64,000 nucleotides of DNA from Halovivax asiaticus JCM 14624. GTDB taxonomy: Archaea > Halobacteriota > Halobacteria > Halobacteriales > Natrialbaceae. A program made the position numbers and the translations under genes. The stretch's first letter is position 1. The number at the start of each line of letters is the position of its first letter. The stretch is taken from positions 254,265 through 318,264 of the forward strand of contig NZ_AOIQ01000006.1 in the NCBI RefSeq assembly GCF_000337515.1. The letters run 5' to 3'. Positions 51,421 to 59,754 of the stretch are shown piece after piece. The notes under the pieces were generated by a model, which saw only the letters and a program-made list of their open reading frames with translations, ran no database searches and was not told the origin of the DNA.

Positions 51421-51519
51421 CGTCACGTCGAACCCGACGTCGACGCGACTTACGACGACAGTCCGGACCGGCGGACCGGATCGAGCGTCCCAACAGTCTT
51501 CGCGGTAAGACACTCACTG

Positions 51520-51529
51520 ACTAGTTAGG
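51520..51529 (+). promoter_or_regulatory. Bat-UAS-like core element upstream of crtB
   Basis: ACTAGTTAGG matches the core of the bop-regulon UAS consensus (actagTTnGG) exactly as I recall it; the ACCcn part of the consensus is not conserved (CACTG). It lies directly upstream of a TATA box, at about the spacing seen in the bop promoter. This is the candidate site through which the adjacent Bat-like protein would control the operon. Confidence 0.55.
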
Positions 51530-51537
51530 TACACCCC

Positions 51538-51546
51538 TGTTTATCC
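51538..51546 (+). promoter_or_regulatory. TATA box of the crtB-crtD-lyeJ-cruF operon
   Basis: TGTTTATCC centred 48 bp before the crtB ATG, predicting a leader of about 20 nt. A GGGG-caata-CCCC hairpin (51567-51579) falls in or at the start of this leader. Confidence 0.5.
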
Positions 51547-51589
51547 CGCGGGCCGTGGTACGTCGTGGGGCAATACCCCGCGTATCCGC

Positions 51590-52699
51590 ATGATCGACGC
51601 CGAAAACCTAGAGCGAAGCAAGGCCATCCAGCAACGGACCGGACGGACGTTCCACCTCGCGACGCGCCTGCTCCCCGAGCGGATCAGGCACGCGACGTAC
51701 GTCCTGTACGCGTTCTTCCGCATCGCGGACGACGTGGTGGACGACCCGGATCCGCCGCCAGCCGAGCGACAGCTCGCCGAACTCGAGCGAATTCGCGAGA
51801 GCGCACTCGGCACGCGCCAGACGAACGATCCCGTCCTGGAGGCGTTCCTGACGGTCCGTGACCGGTACGACATTCCCGACCAGGAGATCGACGAGTTCGT
51901 CGACGCGATGGCGCGTGACGTCTCGACCGACCGGTACGAGACGCACGACGAACTGGCGGGCTACCTCAGGGGATCTTCCGTCGCCGTGGCGAACATGATG
52001 CTGTGCGTGATGGATCCGGACGACAGTGAGGCGGCCCGCCCACACGCGAAAGCACTTGCCGAGGCCCTGCAGTTGACCAACTTTCTCCGGGACGTCCGCG
52101 AGGACGTCTGCGAGTACGATCGGATCTACCTTCCGCGTGCGCGCCGCGAGGCATTCGGCGTCAGCGAGACGCAGATTGTCAACCTGGAGAGTTCTCCCGA
52201 GTTCGAGGCGCTGATCCGGGACGAACTGGCCCGAACGGAACGGCGTTACGAGACCGGGGTCGATGGGATCACCTACCTCCCGGAGGGGTGCCAGTTCGCC
52301 GTACTACTGGCCGCCGTGCTCTACGCGGATCACCATCGAGCGATCCGTGCGCAGGGGTGTGACGTCCTCTCCGAACGGCCCTCACTCAGCATGCCGCGCC
52401 GACTGTTCCTCGCGGCGAAGACCTGGTGGCACTGGCGACGTACCGACGACCCTCGCACCGCGTTCGACGCGGCGAGTTCGATACCAACCCGTGACGGGGG
52501 AGACCGGCCGATAGCATCCGAATACCGCTCCGCAGCTGCTGGTCCGAACGAAACCGACCAGCCACCCCGGTCCACTGACGTGCGCCGACGCGACGAACGA
52601 ACACCCCGGTCCACCGCCGACAATTCCCTGGGTCGACCGACGGTGCGACGGGTCGTTTCGCGTGTACGCGCAGCGATTTTCCCGGGGGAGTCCAAATGA
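51590..52699 (+). CDS. crtB: Phytoene synthase
   Basis: 369 residues. The two aspartate-rich motifs are YAFFRIADDVVDDPD and LTNFLRDVREDVCEYDRIYLP, exactly the DxxxD pattern of phytoene synthases. It condenses two geranylgeranyl diphosphates head-to-head into phytoene, the first committed step to carotenoids. From about residue 300 to the end there is a polar, low-complexity, Arg/Ser/Thr/Pro-rich extension (SSIPTRDGGDRPIASEYRSA) not needed for catalysis. It overlaps crtD by 4 bp (ATGA), so the genes are translationally coupled. It differs from the squalene synthase-like protein at 5.7 kb. Confidence 0.95.
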   Translation: MIDAENLERSKAIQQRTGRTFHLATRLLPERIRHATYVLYAFFRIADDVVDDPDPPPAERQLAELERIRESALGTRQTNDPVLEAFLTVRDRYDIPDQEIDEFVDAMARDVSTDRYETHDELAGYLRGSSVAVANMMLCVMDPDDSEAARPHAKALAEALQLTNFLRDVREDVCEYDRIYLPRARREAFGVSETQIVNLESSPEFEALIRDELARTERRYETGVDGITYLPEGCQFAVLLAAVLYADHHRAIRAQGCDVLSERPSLSMPRRLFLAAKTWWHWRRTDDPRTAFDAASSIPTRDGGDRPIASEYRSAAAGPNETDQPPRSTDVRRRDERTPRSTADNSLGRPTVRRVVSRVRAAIFPGESK

Positions 52700-54207
52700 C
52701 CGCACCGACCAGCGTGCAAGATCGGTCGGTCTGCGTGGTCGGCGGCGGATTCGGTGGGCTGGCGACGGCGTGTTACCTGGCCGACGCCGGCTTCGACATG
52801 ACGGTCGTCGAGAAGACCGACCAACTCGGGGGTCGTGCGAGCACACTCGAACGAGACGGCTTCACGTTCGACATGGGACCGTCGTGGTACCTCATGCCCG
52901 ACGTGTTCGAGCGATTCTTCGCGGCGTTCGACCGGACGCCGACGGACTACTACGACCTGACGCACCTGAACCCACACTACCGCATCTTCTGGAAGGATGG
53001 CGAGCGGATGGACGTCACCGAAGACATCGACGCGACGAAACGCACGTTCGAACGGTACGAGACGGGTGCCGGGGACGCGCTCGAACGATACCTCGCGAAG
53101 GCGGCCGAGACGTACGAGATCGGGATGGAACACTTCGTCTACACGGACCGGCCGCGGTTCCGGGACTACGTCGACGTGGACGTTCTCCGAAACGCGAACG
53201 GGCTCTCCTTCCTCGGGTCCATGGAGGACCACGTCGCCGAGTACTTCGAACACCCGAAACTCAGACAGGTCGTCCAGTACTCGCTGGTCTTCCTCGGCGG
53301 CAGTCCGACGAACACGCCGGCGCTGTACAACCTCATGAGCCACGTCGACTTCGGCCTCGGCGTTCACTATCCGGACGGCGGCATGGGCGCCGTCGTCGAC
53401 GCGCTCGTCGAACTCGGCACGGAGCTGGGGGTCGACTACCGGACCGGCTTCGAAGTGAGTGCCATCGACGGCGGCCGCGGTTCCTTCACCGTCCACGACC
53501 ATGCCGACTCGATCGAGGCCGACCTCGTGGTGAGCGACGCCGATTATGCACACACGGAACAGCAACTTCTCGCGGTCGACGACCGCCAGTACGACGCCGA
53601 GTACTGGCACGAACGAACGTACGCTCCGTCGGCGTTCCTCTGTTATCTGGGCGTCGAAGGCGACCTCGACGAGTTAGCCCACCACTCGCTCGTCCTCCCG
53701 ACGGCCTGGGACGGCCACTTCCAACAGATCTTCGACCAGCCGGCGTGGCCGGACGATCCTGCCTACTACCTGTGTGCACCCTCGAAAACCGATGACACCG
53801 TCGCCCCGGACGGCCACAGCAGCTGCTTCCTCCTCGTTCCCATCGCACCCGGGCTCCCCGATGGACCGGCCGTTCGCGACAGATATCGCGACCAGATTCT
53901 CGCGGACGTCGCGGCAAACACGGGCGAAGATCTCAGGGACCGGATCGTCGTCGAGGAGACGTTTTCCGTCTCGGACTTCGCCACCCGGTACAACAGCCGT
54001 GAAGGGACGGCACTCGGCCTCGCCCACACGCTCCGGCAGACGGGACCGCTCCGTCCTGGGCATCGCTCCAGCGCGCTCGACGGTCTCTACTTCACCGGCT
54101 CGTACACGACGCCGGGGATCGGGGTACCGATGTGTCTCATCAGCGGCGAGCACACGGCTGCCGCGGTCATTGAAGACGAACGCGCTCGAAACCCCCACGT
54201 CGTATGA
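52696..54207 (+). CDS. crtD: Carotenoid desaturase (CrtD/CrtI type)
   Basis: 503 residues. VGGGFGGLATACYLADAG is the FAD Rossmann motif, followed by VVEKTDQLGGRASTLERDGF, and LDGLYFTGSYTTPGIGVPMCLISGEH near the C-terminus is the family's second FAD contact. Both phytoene desaturase (CrtI) and carotenoid 3,4-desaturase (CrtD) share this architecture. In Haloarcula japonica the order crtD-lyeJ-cruF encodes bacterioruberin synthesis, and the same order is found here, so CrtD is the better guess; a bifunctional CrtI role cannot be excluded. It overlaps both neighbours by 4 bp. Confidence 0.9.
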   Translation: MTAPTSVQDRSVCVVGGGFGGLATACYLADAGFDMTVVEKTDQLGGRASTLERDGFTFDMGPSWYLMPDVFERFFAAFDRTPTDYYDLTHLNPHYRIFWKDGERMDVTEDIDATKRTFERYETGAGDALERYLAKAAETYEIGMEHFVYTDRPRFRDYVDVDVLRNANGLSFLGSMEDHVAEYFEHPKLRQVVQYSLVFLGGSPTNTPALYNLMSHVDFGLGVHYPDGGMGAVVDALVELGTELGVDYRTGFEVSAIDGGRGSFTVHDHADSIEADLVVSDADYAHTEQQLLAVDDRQYDAEYWHERTYAPSAFLCYLGVEGDLDELAHHSLVLPTAWDGHFQQIFDQPAWPDDPAYYLCAPSKTDDTVAPDGHSSCFLLVPIAPGLPDGPAVRDRYRDQILADVAANTGEDLRDRIVVEETFSVSDFATRYNSREGTALGLAHTLRQTGPLRPGHRSSALDGLYFTGSYTTPGIGVPMCLISGEHTAAAVIEDERARNPHVV

Positions 54208-55040
54208 ATCGCGTCCGCCGATTGCTCACGCGATCCCGACCGCTGTTCTGGCTCTACCTGGCTGGACCAGCGCTCGTCGGGGCGGTGTACGCAGCAGACT
54301 CGCCATCGACGCTCACGTCACCCGTCGTGATCGGGATCGTCTGCTACTTCCTGCTACCGGCGAACCTCTTCCTCTACGGCGTCAACGACGTCTTCGACGC
54401 CGACGTCGACGCCGAGAACCCCAAGAAGGAGGGGATCGAGACGCGCTACGAGGGCGAACGACTCACGATCGTCGCGGTCGTCGCCAGTGCCATCGTCGGG
54501 TTCGCACTGGTTCCCGTCCTCTCACCGCCGGCGACGTACTACCTCGGTGGGTTCCTCTTCCTCGGTGCAGCCTACAGCGTCCCACCGATTCGATTCAAGA
54601 CCAGACCGCTGCTCGACTCGGTCTCGAACGGCCTATACGTGCTCCCCGCTGGCGTCACCTACGCCACCATCGCTGGTACGCACCCGCCAGCACTCGCGGT
54701 CCTCGGTGGCTGGTTCTGGGCGATGGGCATGCACACGTTCTCGGCGATCCCGGACATCGATCCCGACCGCCAAGCCGGGATCCGGACGACGGCGACCGTC
54801 CTCGGCCAGCCTGCAGCCCTCGGCTACTGCGTTGCGTGCTGGGCGCTCGCTGCGGTAACGTTCGGATTCCTGGACGTCCGAATCGGGGCGCTCCTGCTCG
54901 TCTACCCGCTCATCGTCGGCGCCATCGCCACGGCGAGCGTGACCGTCTCGCGCGCGTACTGGTGGTTCCCGGCGGTCAACTCGACCGTCGGGATGGTCCT
55001 GACCCTGGGCGGTCTCTGGCGGGTGGTCTATGGATCGTAA
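54204..55040 (+). CDS. lyeJ: Lycopene elongase/1,2-hydratase (UbiA-family prenyltransferase)
   Basis: 278 residues with eight to nine membrane helices. The UbiA-type motif LYGVNDVFDADVDAENPKK (NDxxDxxxD) binds the diphosphate, and SAIPDIDPDRQAGIRT is the second aspartate motif. In haloarchaea the product of this gene attaches C5 (dimethylallyl) units and water to lycopene, giving the C50 skeleton. Synteny with crtD and cruF makes this identification strong. It starts in the ATGA overlap of crtD and overlaps cruF by 11 bp. Confidence 0.92.
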   Translation: MNRVRRLLTRSRPLFWLYLAGPALVGAVYAADSPSTLTSPVVIGIVCYFLLPANLFLYGVNDVFDADVDAENPKKEGIETRYEGERLTIVAVVASAIVGFALVPVLSPPATYYLGGFLFLGAAYSVPPIRFKTRPLLDSVSNGLYVLPAGVTYATIAGTHPPALAVLGGWFWAMGMHTFSAIPDIDPDRQAGIRTTATVLGQPAALGYCVACWALAAVTFGFLDVRIGALLLVYPLIVGAIATASVTVSRAYWWFPAVNSTVGMVLTLGGLWRVVYGS

Positions 55041-55869
55041 CCGCCGGTCACAAACCGAGCGCCTGGATCGGTTCGTCCGCGACAACCGGGTGACGATCGC
55101 CGTCGTCTTCCCCCTCGTCGGGGCGGCCCTGCTCGTCGCCAGCGCGGAGGGATTGCTGTGGGACCCGCTCGCGTTCAACCCCTTTCTCGTCCTCGTCGGT
55201 ACCGCCGTCATGCGACTGCCGCTCATCGCAGGGCTTCTCCCGGTCGTAGACAGGCGTCTCGTCGGCGTCCTCATCGCGTTGACTGGCTACACCTACGCGA
55301 TCGAGTACGTCGGGCTGACCACCGGCTGGCCCTATGGGGAGTTTCAGTACACCGTGGCGCTCGGGCCGATGCTGGGTGGCGTCCCACTCGCGCTGCCCCT
55401 GTTCTTCCTCCCGCTCGTCCTGAACGCCACGTTACTCTCGACGCTCCTGACGGACTCGGAAACGACCAACTGGCCGGTCCGGGTCGTCGGGGCCGTCCTC
55501 GCCGTCATCACCATCGACCTCGTCCTCGATCCGGCCGCCGTCTCGATCGGCTTCTGGGCGTACGACGGCGCCGGCCCGTACTACGGCGTGCCACTCTCGA
55601 ACTATCTCGGCTGGCTCCTGAGCGGGACGATCGCCGTCGTCGCACTCGAATACGGACTCCGGACCGACCAGCTCCGGACGCGCCTGCGATCGTGTGAGTT
55701 CGCCCTCGACGACCTCGTCAGCTTCGTCGTGCTCTGGGGTGGTATCAACGCACTCTACGGCAACTGGATCCCCGTCAGTCTCGCGGGCGCCCTCGTCGGC
55801 GCGCTTCTCTGGACCGGCCGAATCGATCTCACGACCGACAGCCATCGACTCCCGACTGGCAACCGATAA
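55030..55869 (+). CDS. cruF: Bisanhydrobacterioruberin hydratase (CruF)
   Basis: 279 residues, an integral membrane protein with about eight helices: TIAVVFPLVGAALLVASAE, LVGTAVMRLPLIAGLLPVV, and later LGWLLSGTIAVVALEYGL. The family (DUF422) is the C50 carotenoid 2'',3''-hydratase, which adds the terminal hydroxyl groups of bacterioruberin. GYTYAIEYVGLTTGWPYGEFQYTV and SIGFWAYDGAGPYYGVPLSNYLGW are the conserved blocks. It begins inside the end of lyeJ, the fourth gene of a translationally coupled operon, and no further gene follows on this strand before the tRNA. Confidence 0.93.
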   Translation: MDRNRRSQTERLDRFVRDNRVTIAVVFPLVGAALLVASAEGLLWDPLAFNPFLVLVGTAVMRLPLIAGLLPVVDRRLVGVLIALTGYTYAIEYVGLTTGWPYGEFQYTVALGPMLGGVPLALPLFFLPLVLNATLLSTLLTDSETTNWPVRVVGAVLAVITIDLVLDPAAVSIGFWAYDGAGPYYGVPLSNYLGWLLSGTIAVVALEYGLRTDQLRTRLRSCEFALDDLVSFVVLWGGINALYGNWIPVSLAGALVGALLWTGRIDLTTDSHRLPTGNR

Positions 55870-56131
55870 TCGGGCCGATCGACATCGGGACGCCGACGGA
55901 AGTCCACTCGAATTCCACTAGTGTGGATTACTAACTTCGTCCGTCACGGAACGCACACGGATGTAAGGGCCGTCGGTCACGAGATCGTTCGTCAGCAAGA
56001 AATGGGCCAACTCGGATTTGAACCGAAATCAGACGTGCTCGCTCACTTCGTTCGCTGTGCGCGACTGATAGGGCTCAAATCCTCGTTCGATCCACCACCT
56101 GTGGCTCGCGTCTTTGCTCGCCGCAAAATGA
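55870..56131. other. 262-bp gap containing a partial tRNA-Ile copy
   Basis: Lies between cruF and tRNA-Ile. It contains the tRNA 3' fragment copy at 56002-56026 and TCGCTCACTTCGTTCGC-like palindromic sequence (near 56040), but no gene. It looks like the scar of a mobile element that once used tRNA-Ile as its target. Confidence 0.5.
56002..56026 (-). repeat. Duplicated 3' end of tRNA-Ile (possible attachment-site remnant)
   Basis: 25 nt identical to 56131-56155, which covers the 3' acceptor strand, discriminator and T-arm/loop region of the intact tRNA-Ile. Integrases of the SSV/pNOB type commonly leave such tRNA 3' duplications. No integrase gene was found between or near the copies, so this would be an old scar. 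Confidence 0.6.
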
Positions 56132-56205
56132 TGGGCCAACTCGGATTTGAACCGAGAGCCTCCACCTTATCAGAGTGGCGCTCAACCTAATTGAGCTATT
56201 GGCCC
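56132..56205 (-). tRNA. tRNA-Ile (GAU)
   Basis: 74 nt on the minus strand, starting GGGCCAATAGCTCAA. The acceptor stem GGGCCAA pairs with TTGGCCC; the anticodon loop CTGATAA has anticodon GAT; stem CCACT/GGTGG closes it; T-arm CTCGG-TTCAAAT-CCGAG is perfect. The CCA end is not encoded. A partial copy of its 3' part sits 105 bp downstream on this strand. Confidence 0.95.
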
Positions 56206-56263
56206 GCTCCGCACTCCATGGTAGCGGGGAGGGACCTTTAAACGTTTCTTTCTGTCCGAGCGA

Positions 56264-56872
56264 TCATCGCCCCACGGCGTCGCGGTCATCACTGTCGTCG
56301 GGGCGCGCGTCCGTCTCGCCAGACTCGTCGATCGTGTAGGAACCGTCCTCGTTCTGGGTCACGTCGTCTGGGTCGATCCGGTACGAATCCGCACCCAGAT
56401 TGACGGTGCCCGAATCGGAAGGGCTGGCGTCCTGCTGGCTCGATCCGTCGGGGAAGCCGGCCGTCCAGACCTGGCCAGTGGCGAATCCGCCCGTCTTCCG
56501 ATCGAGGTAGGGCGTGACGACGACCCGTTTGACGAACAGCCGGATCGGGATCCGGGTGAGCGGAATGGCGATCAGGAAGCCGATGGCGTCGGTCACGAGC
56601 CCAGGCGTAAGCAAGAACGCCCCTGCGGCGATGAGGAGGCCGCCGTCCAGTAGTTCGTCGGTCGGGGGCTCGCCGGCGGCGAGTCGCCGCTGCATCTTTC
56701 GCAGGGTCCGCCTGCCCTCCGCGCGGACGAGCAAGAGTCCCACGAAGCCGGTGAGGACGACGAGCGCCACCATCTCGAGAAACCCGATGGCGTCGACGTA
56801 GACGACGACCGCACCGAGCAGGATGGCGTCGAGAAACGGAATCGAGAGCAACGCGAGTATCCACCGAAGCAT
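56264..56872 (-). CDS. FxsA-family membrane protein
   Basis: 202 residues from MLRWILALLSIPFLDAILLG. Three or four membrane helices, with VALVVLTGFVGLLLVRAEG, LLIAAGAFLLTPGLVTDAIG and PLTRIPIRLFVKR, are the FxsA core (a bacterial gene that relieves phage exclusion when overexpressed). The C-terminal 60 residues are acidic, hydrophilic and Ser/Asp-rich, likely cytoplasmic. FxsA-like proteins occur widely in bacteria and archaea, with unknown normal function. It is divergent from the thioredoxin-domain protein. Confidence 0.87.
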   Translation of the reverse strand: MLRWILALLSIPFLDAILLGAVVVYVDAIGFLEMVALVVLTGFVGLLLVRAEGRRTLRKMQRRLAAGEPPTDELLDGGLLIAAGAFLLTPGLVTDAIGFLIAIPLTRIPIRLFVKRVVVTPYLDRKTGGFATGQVWTAGFPDGSSQQDASPSDSGTVNLGADSYRIDPDDVTQNEDGSYTIDESGETDARPDDSDDRDAVGR

Positions 56873-57003
56873 TGGGCGTACTTGAATCTGCACGCTCAAA
56901 ACCCTTTGTTTCACCGGGTTCTGGTGGCGACGGCGCACGAACAGGGGACAACGCACTGCTGGCGAACGATGGACTTACCCGCCTCACCGGCCTCGAAACC
57001 GAC

Positions 57004-58701
57004 ATGGCCGACGAGATGCTCGTCGAGTGGAACGACTGGGAGGCCGACGCCTTCGCCACTGCACGAGCGAACGATGCACCGATCTTGCTCTCGATCACCG
57101 CCAGCTGGTGTCGTCCGTGCGACGAGATGGACGCGGAGACCTACGCCGATCCCCGGATCGCCGCCGCGATCGGTGACGACTTCGTCCCCGTGCGGGTCGA
57201 CGCCGATCGCCATCCACGTGTACGCGACCGATACAACTCCGGTGGGTTCCCGTCGACGGTCGTCCTCACGCCCGACGGCGAGGTGATCGCCGGCGCTGGC
57301 TACCTCGATTCGGACGGAATGCGACAGGTGCTGACACGAGTCCGCGAGCGGTGGGACGAAGATGGACGCGACGCCGGCCGAATTCCCCGAGCGCTCGAAA
57401 CAACCGACACACCGGCGGGAGCGCTCGAATCGACGATCGTCTCGCAAATGATGGGTGCTCTCCAGACTGCCGCCGACGACCGGGCGGGTGGCTGGGGTGA
57501 TGCACCGAAGTTTCCCTACCCGGCCGCGCTCGAGTTCGCGCTCAAACGCGACATCGACCAGGCGCGACGAGCCTTCGATGCCGTCGGAACGAACCTTCTC
57601 GACGACTACGACGGCGGCTTCTACCGCTTCGCGACCGAACGCGACTGGTCCGGGCTCCAGCACGAGAAACTGCTCGACGAAAACGCCGCGCTCGTCCGGG
57701 CGTTCGCCAACGCATACCTCCATACGGGCGAGGACTCCTATCGAACGATCGCCGAGCGAGGTATCGAGTATCTGACGACGACCCTGTGGCGGCCGCAAGC
57801 CGAGACGACCGACGGCGCAGTCAACGGGACGAGAGACGAGACGGCCGGCGCGTTCGCTGGAAGTCAGGCACCCGGCGATCCGGCACAGTACGTGCAGGAC
57901 GCGACCGGTCGCGAACGGGCCGACGATCCGCCGGTCGATGAGACGATCTACACCGGAAAGAACGCCCTCGCAATCGACGCCTTGCTCACGTACGCGGCCT
58001 ATACGGACGACGAGCGAGCCACGCGATACGCCGACCGGGCCCTGCAAACGATCCGAACCAGCGGGGTAACCGACGGTGTTGTCGACCACGTCATCGACGA
58101 CACAGCTGGCACCGGCCCGACGTGCACCCTCGTCGATCAGACGCGCGTGCTTCGGGCGCTCGTGACTGCTCGCAGCGTCGTCGGCACCGACACAGTCGCC
58201 GACGCACAGGCTGTCGCCGACGAAACGATCGCCCGCTTGCGAGACGGCGACTCGTTCGTCGATGGACCGACGGAGGGACCCGGCCTGCTCTCGCGACCGC
58301 TCCGGCCACTCTCCGTGACGGCGGAGTTCGCCGACGCACTGCTAGACCTCGCTCTCCTCACCGGCGAGGATCGCTATCGAACGATTGGCCGATCGGCGCT
58401 CGAAGCCTTCGCCGGGGCGAGCGATCGCCTCGGCGTCGGTGCCGCGGCGTACGGGACTGCCGTCGCGAGATATCTCGACGAGCCCCTCGTCATCCGAGTC
58501 GGGACCGACCCGGGCTCGGATCTGCACCGGGCGGCGATGCGAATCGCCGATCACGAAAAACTCGTCGTCCCGAACGCGACCGACGTCGATCCCGACACAG
58601 CCGTCGTCAGCAGAGGGACAAACACGGCGGAGCCGGCCACCGATCCCGAATCGCTCGGGACTCGTGTCACAGCGGTGCTGGACGGAGACGGGAGCGACTG
58701 A
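57004..58701 (+). CDS. Thioredoxin-domain/DUF255 protein with six-hairpin-type domain
   Basis: 565 residues from MADEMLVEWNDWEADAFATA. The first 120 residues are a thioredoxin fold with ITASWCRPCDEMDAETY (active-site CxxC) and RYNSGGFPSTVVLTPDGEVI (cis-proline region). After that a long helical region with PAALEFALKRDIDQ, LLDENAALVRAFANAYLHTG, YTGKNALAIDALLTYAAYT and AEFADALLDLALLTGEDRY repeats the alpha/alpha-barrel found in spermatogenesis-associated protein 20 and related DUF255 proteins. It might reduce or quality-control disulfides or act as an epimerase-like hydrolase; the biochemical role is unknown. Confidence 0.87.
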   Translation: MADEMLVEWNDWEADAFATARANDAPILLSITASWCRPCDEMDAETYADPRIAAAIGDDFVPVRVDADRHPRVRDRYNSGGFPSTVVLTPDGEVIAGAGYLDSDGMRQVLTRVRERWDEDGRDAGRIPRALETTDTPAGALESTIVSQMMGALQTAADDRAGGWGDAPKFPYPAALEFALKRDIDQARRAFDAVGTNLLDDYDGGFYRFATERDWSGLQHEKLLDENAALVRAFANAYLHTGEDSYRTIAERGIEYLTTTLWRPQAETTDGAVNGTRDETAGAFAGSQAPGDPAQYVQDATGRERADDPPVDETIYTGKNALAIDALLTYAAYTDDERATRYADRALQTIRTSGVTDGVVDHVIDDTAGTGPTCTLVDQTRVLRALVTARSVVGTDTVADAQAVADETIARLRDGDSFVDGPTEGPGLLSRPLRPLSVTAEFADALLDLALLTGEDRYRTIGRSALEAFAGASDRLGVGAAAYGTAVARYLDEPLVIRVGTDPGSDLHRAAMRIADHEKLVVPNATDVDPDTAVVSRGTNTAEPATDPESLGTRVTAVLDGDGSD

Positions 58702-58849
58702 GCTGGCGGGCCGAGACGGTTCGATACTGCTTCTTGCGTGTGCCAACGGACAACGAAATCGAACCACCGGATCGGCCATCGAACGAGGTGGTGACTGAAG
58801 AACCGGTTCATGAGGGGAACAACTCGAAACGCCATCAAACTACCGAATT

Positions 58850-58858
58850 GTTTAAGTC
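58850..58858 (+). promoter_or_regulatory. TATA box of the TrmB-family gene
   Basis: GTTTAAGTC centred 27 bp before the ATG at 58881 and preceded by an AT-rich CGAATT BRE-like element; this fixes the start and predicts a leaderless mRNA. Confidence 0.6.
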
Positions 58859-58880
58859 GGACGGGCGGGTTGGCAGCGGT

Positions 58881-59684
58881 ATGGCGAACCTCAGGGACCT
58901 CGGGCTGTCAGAGTACGAGGCACGCGCATACAGGTCTCTGCTCAAGACCGGACCAACAACGGCAAAAGAGTTGTCACGGGCGAGCGACGTCCCGATGGGC
59001 CGCATCTACGACGTTCTCAACTCGATCGAACAGTACAATCTGGTCAGAACGCAGACGGCGAGTCGACCGAAGAAGTACGTCGCCGTCGAGCCGTCGACGG
59101 CCCTCGATCGATTGCTGGAGGACAAGAAACGGGAACTGGCCGAGAAGGCCGACCAGTACCAGTCGATCGTCGACGAACTTTCGAACGAACTCGTGGTGAG
59201 CGAACCCGTCGAGGAGCAGTTCTGGACGGCCGCGATCGGACCGTCCGACACGTTCGACCTCCTGCTCGAACGGTTGACCGCCGCGGACGACACGATCGTC
59301 ATGGTCGCGGCCGATCCGTCCCCGCAGATCGACATCCGAACGGTGGGCGAAACCGTCCTCGACGAACTCGAGGCGTCGCTCGATCGCGGCGTCTCCGTCG
59401 ACGTCCTCATGAGCCGAACGCTCGTCGACGAGCTCTCACCCAACGTCGGGAAACGGTATCGGCGAACGCTCCAGAATCGAGATGCGTTCGACGTCAGAAC
59501 CTCAGAGCAGGTGACCGGTTCGTTCAACGTCATCGACGGAACGGAGGTCTGCATTCAGGTCCCGAATCCGCTCTCGACGGGCGAGATCTTCGGCATGATC
59601 GACCTCAAGGACCCGGACTTCGTCTCCGAAGTGTACGACGAGTTCCTTCCGCAGTGGCAACAGGCGACACCGCTCGAGCTGTGA
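58881..59684 (+). CDS. TrmB-family transcriptional regulator
   Basis: 267 residues from MANLRDLGLSEYEARAYRSL. The winged helix at residues 5-75 (LSEYEARAYRSLLKTGPTTAKELSRASDVPMGRIYDVLNSIEQYNLV) is typical TrmB. A coiled-coil linker (LEDKKRELAEKADQYQSIV) leads to an effector domain (about 110-267) of the phospholipase-D-like TrmB C-terminal type with MVAADPSPQIDI and VDVLMSRTLVDEL; the HKD motif is not evident. TrmB regulators sense sugars or other metabolites. Target genes cannot be inferred; it ends just before a (GA)20 tract and the MptA gene. Confidence 0.9.
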   Translation: MANLRDLGLSEYEARAYRSLLKTGPTTAKELSRASDVPMGRIYDVLNSIEQYNLVRTQTASRPKKYVAVEPSTALDRLLEDKKRELAEKADQYQSIVDELSNELVVSEPVEEQFWTAAIGPSDTFDLLLERLTAADDTIVMVAADPSPQIDIRTVGETVLDELEASLDRGVSVDVLMSRTLVDELSPNVGKRYRRTLQNRDAFDVRTSEQVTGSFNVIDGTEVCIQVPNPLSTGEIFGMIDLKDPDFVSEVYDEFLPQWQQATPLEL

Positions 59685-59686
59685 GC

Positions 59687-59734
<48 letters not shown>

Positions 59735-59754
59735 CCTAAACCCGTTCGTCGCAG

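Noticed and set aside
52330-53610. 426-residue minus-strand frame opposite crtB/crtD
   Set aside because: Antisense shadow; it spans two overlapping, well-recognised plus-strand genes and has no domain features.
56030-56070. Short GCTCACTTCGTTCGC-type palindromes as a CRISPR or transposon end
   Set aside because: A single imperfect inverted repeat without regular spacing or flanking target duplication.
56002-56131. A second complete tRNA gene upstream of tRNA-Ile
   Set aside because: Only the 3' acceptor strand and T-loop region are present; D-arm and anticodon arm are missing.
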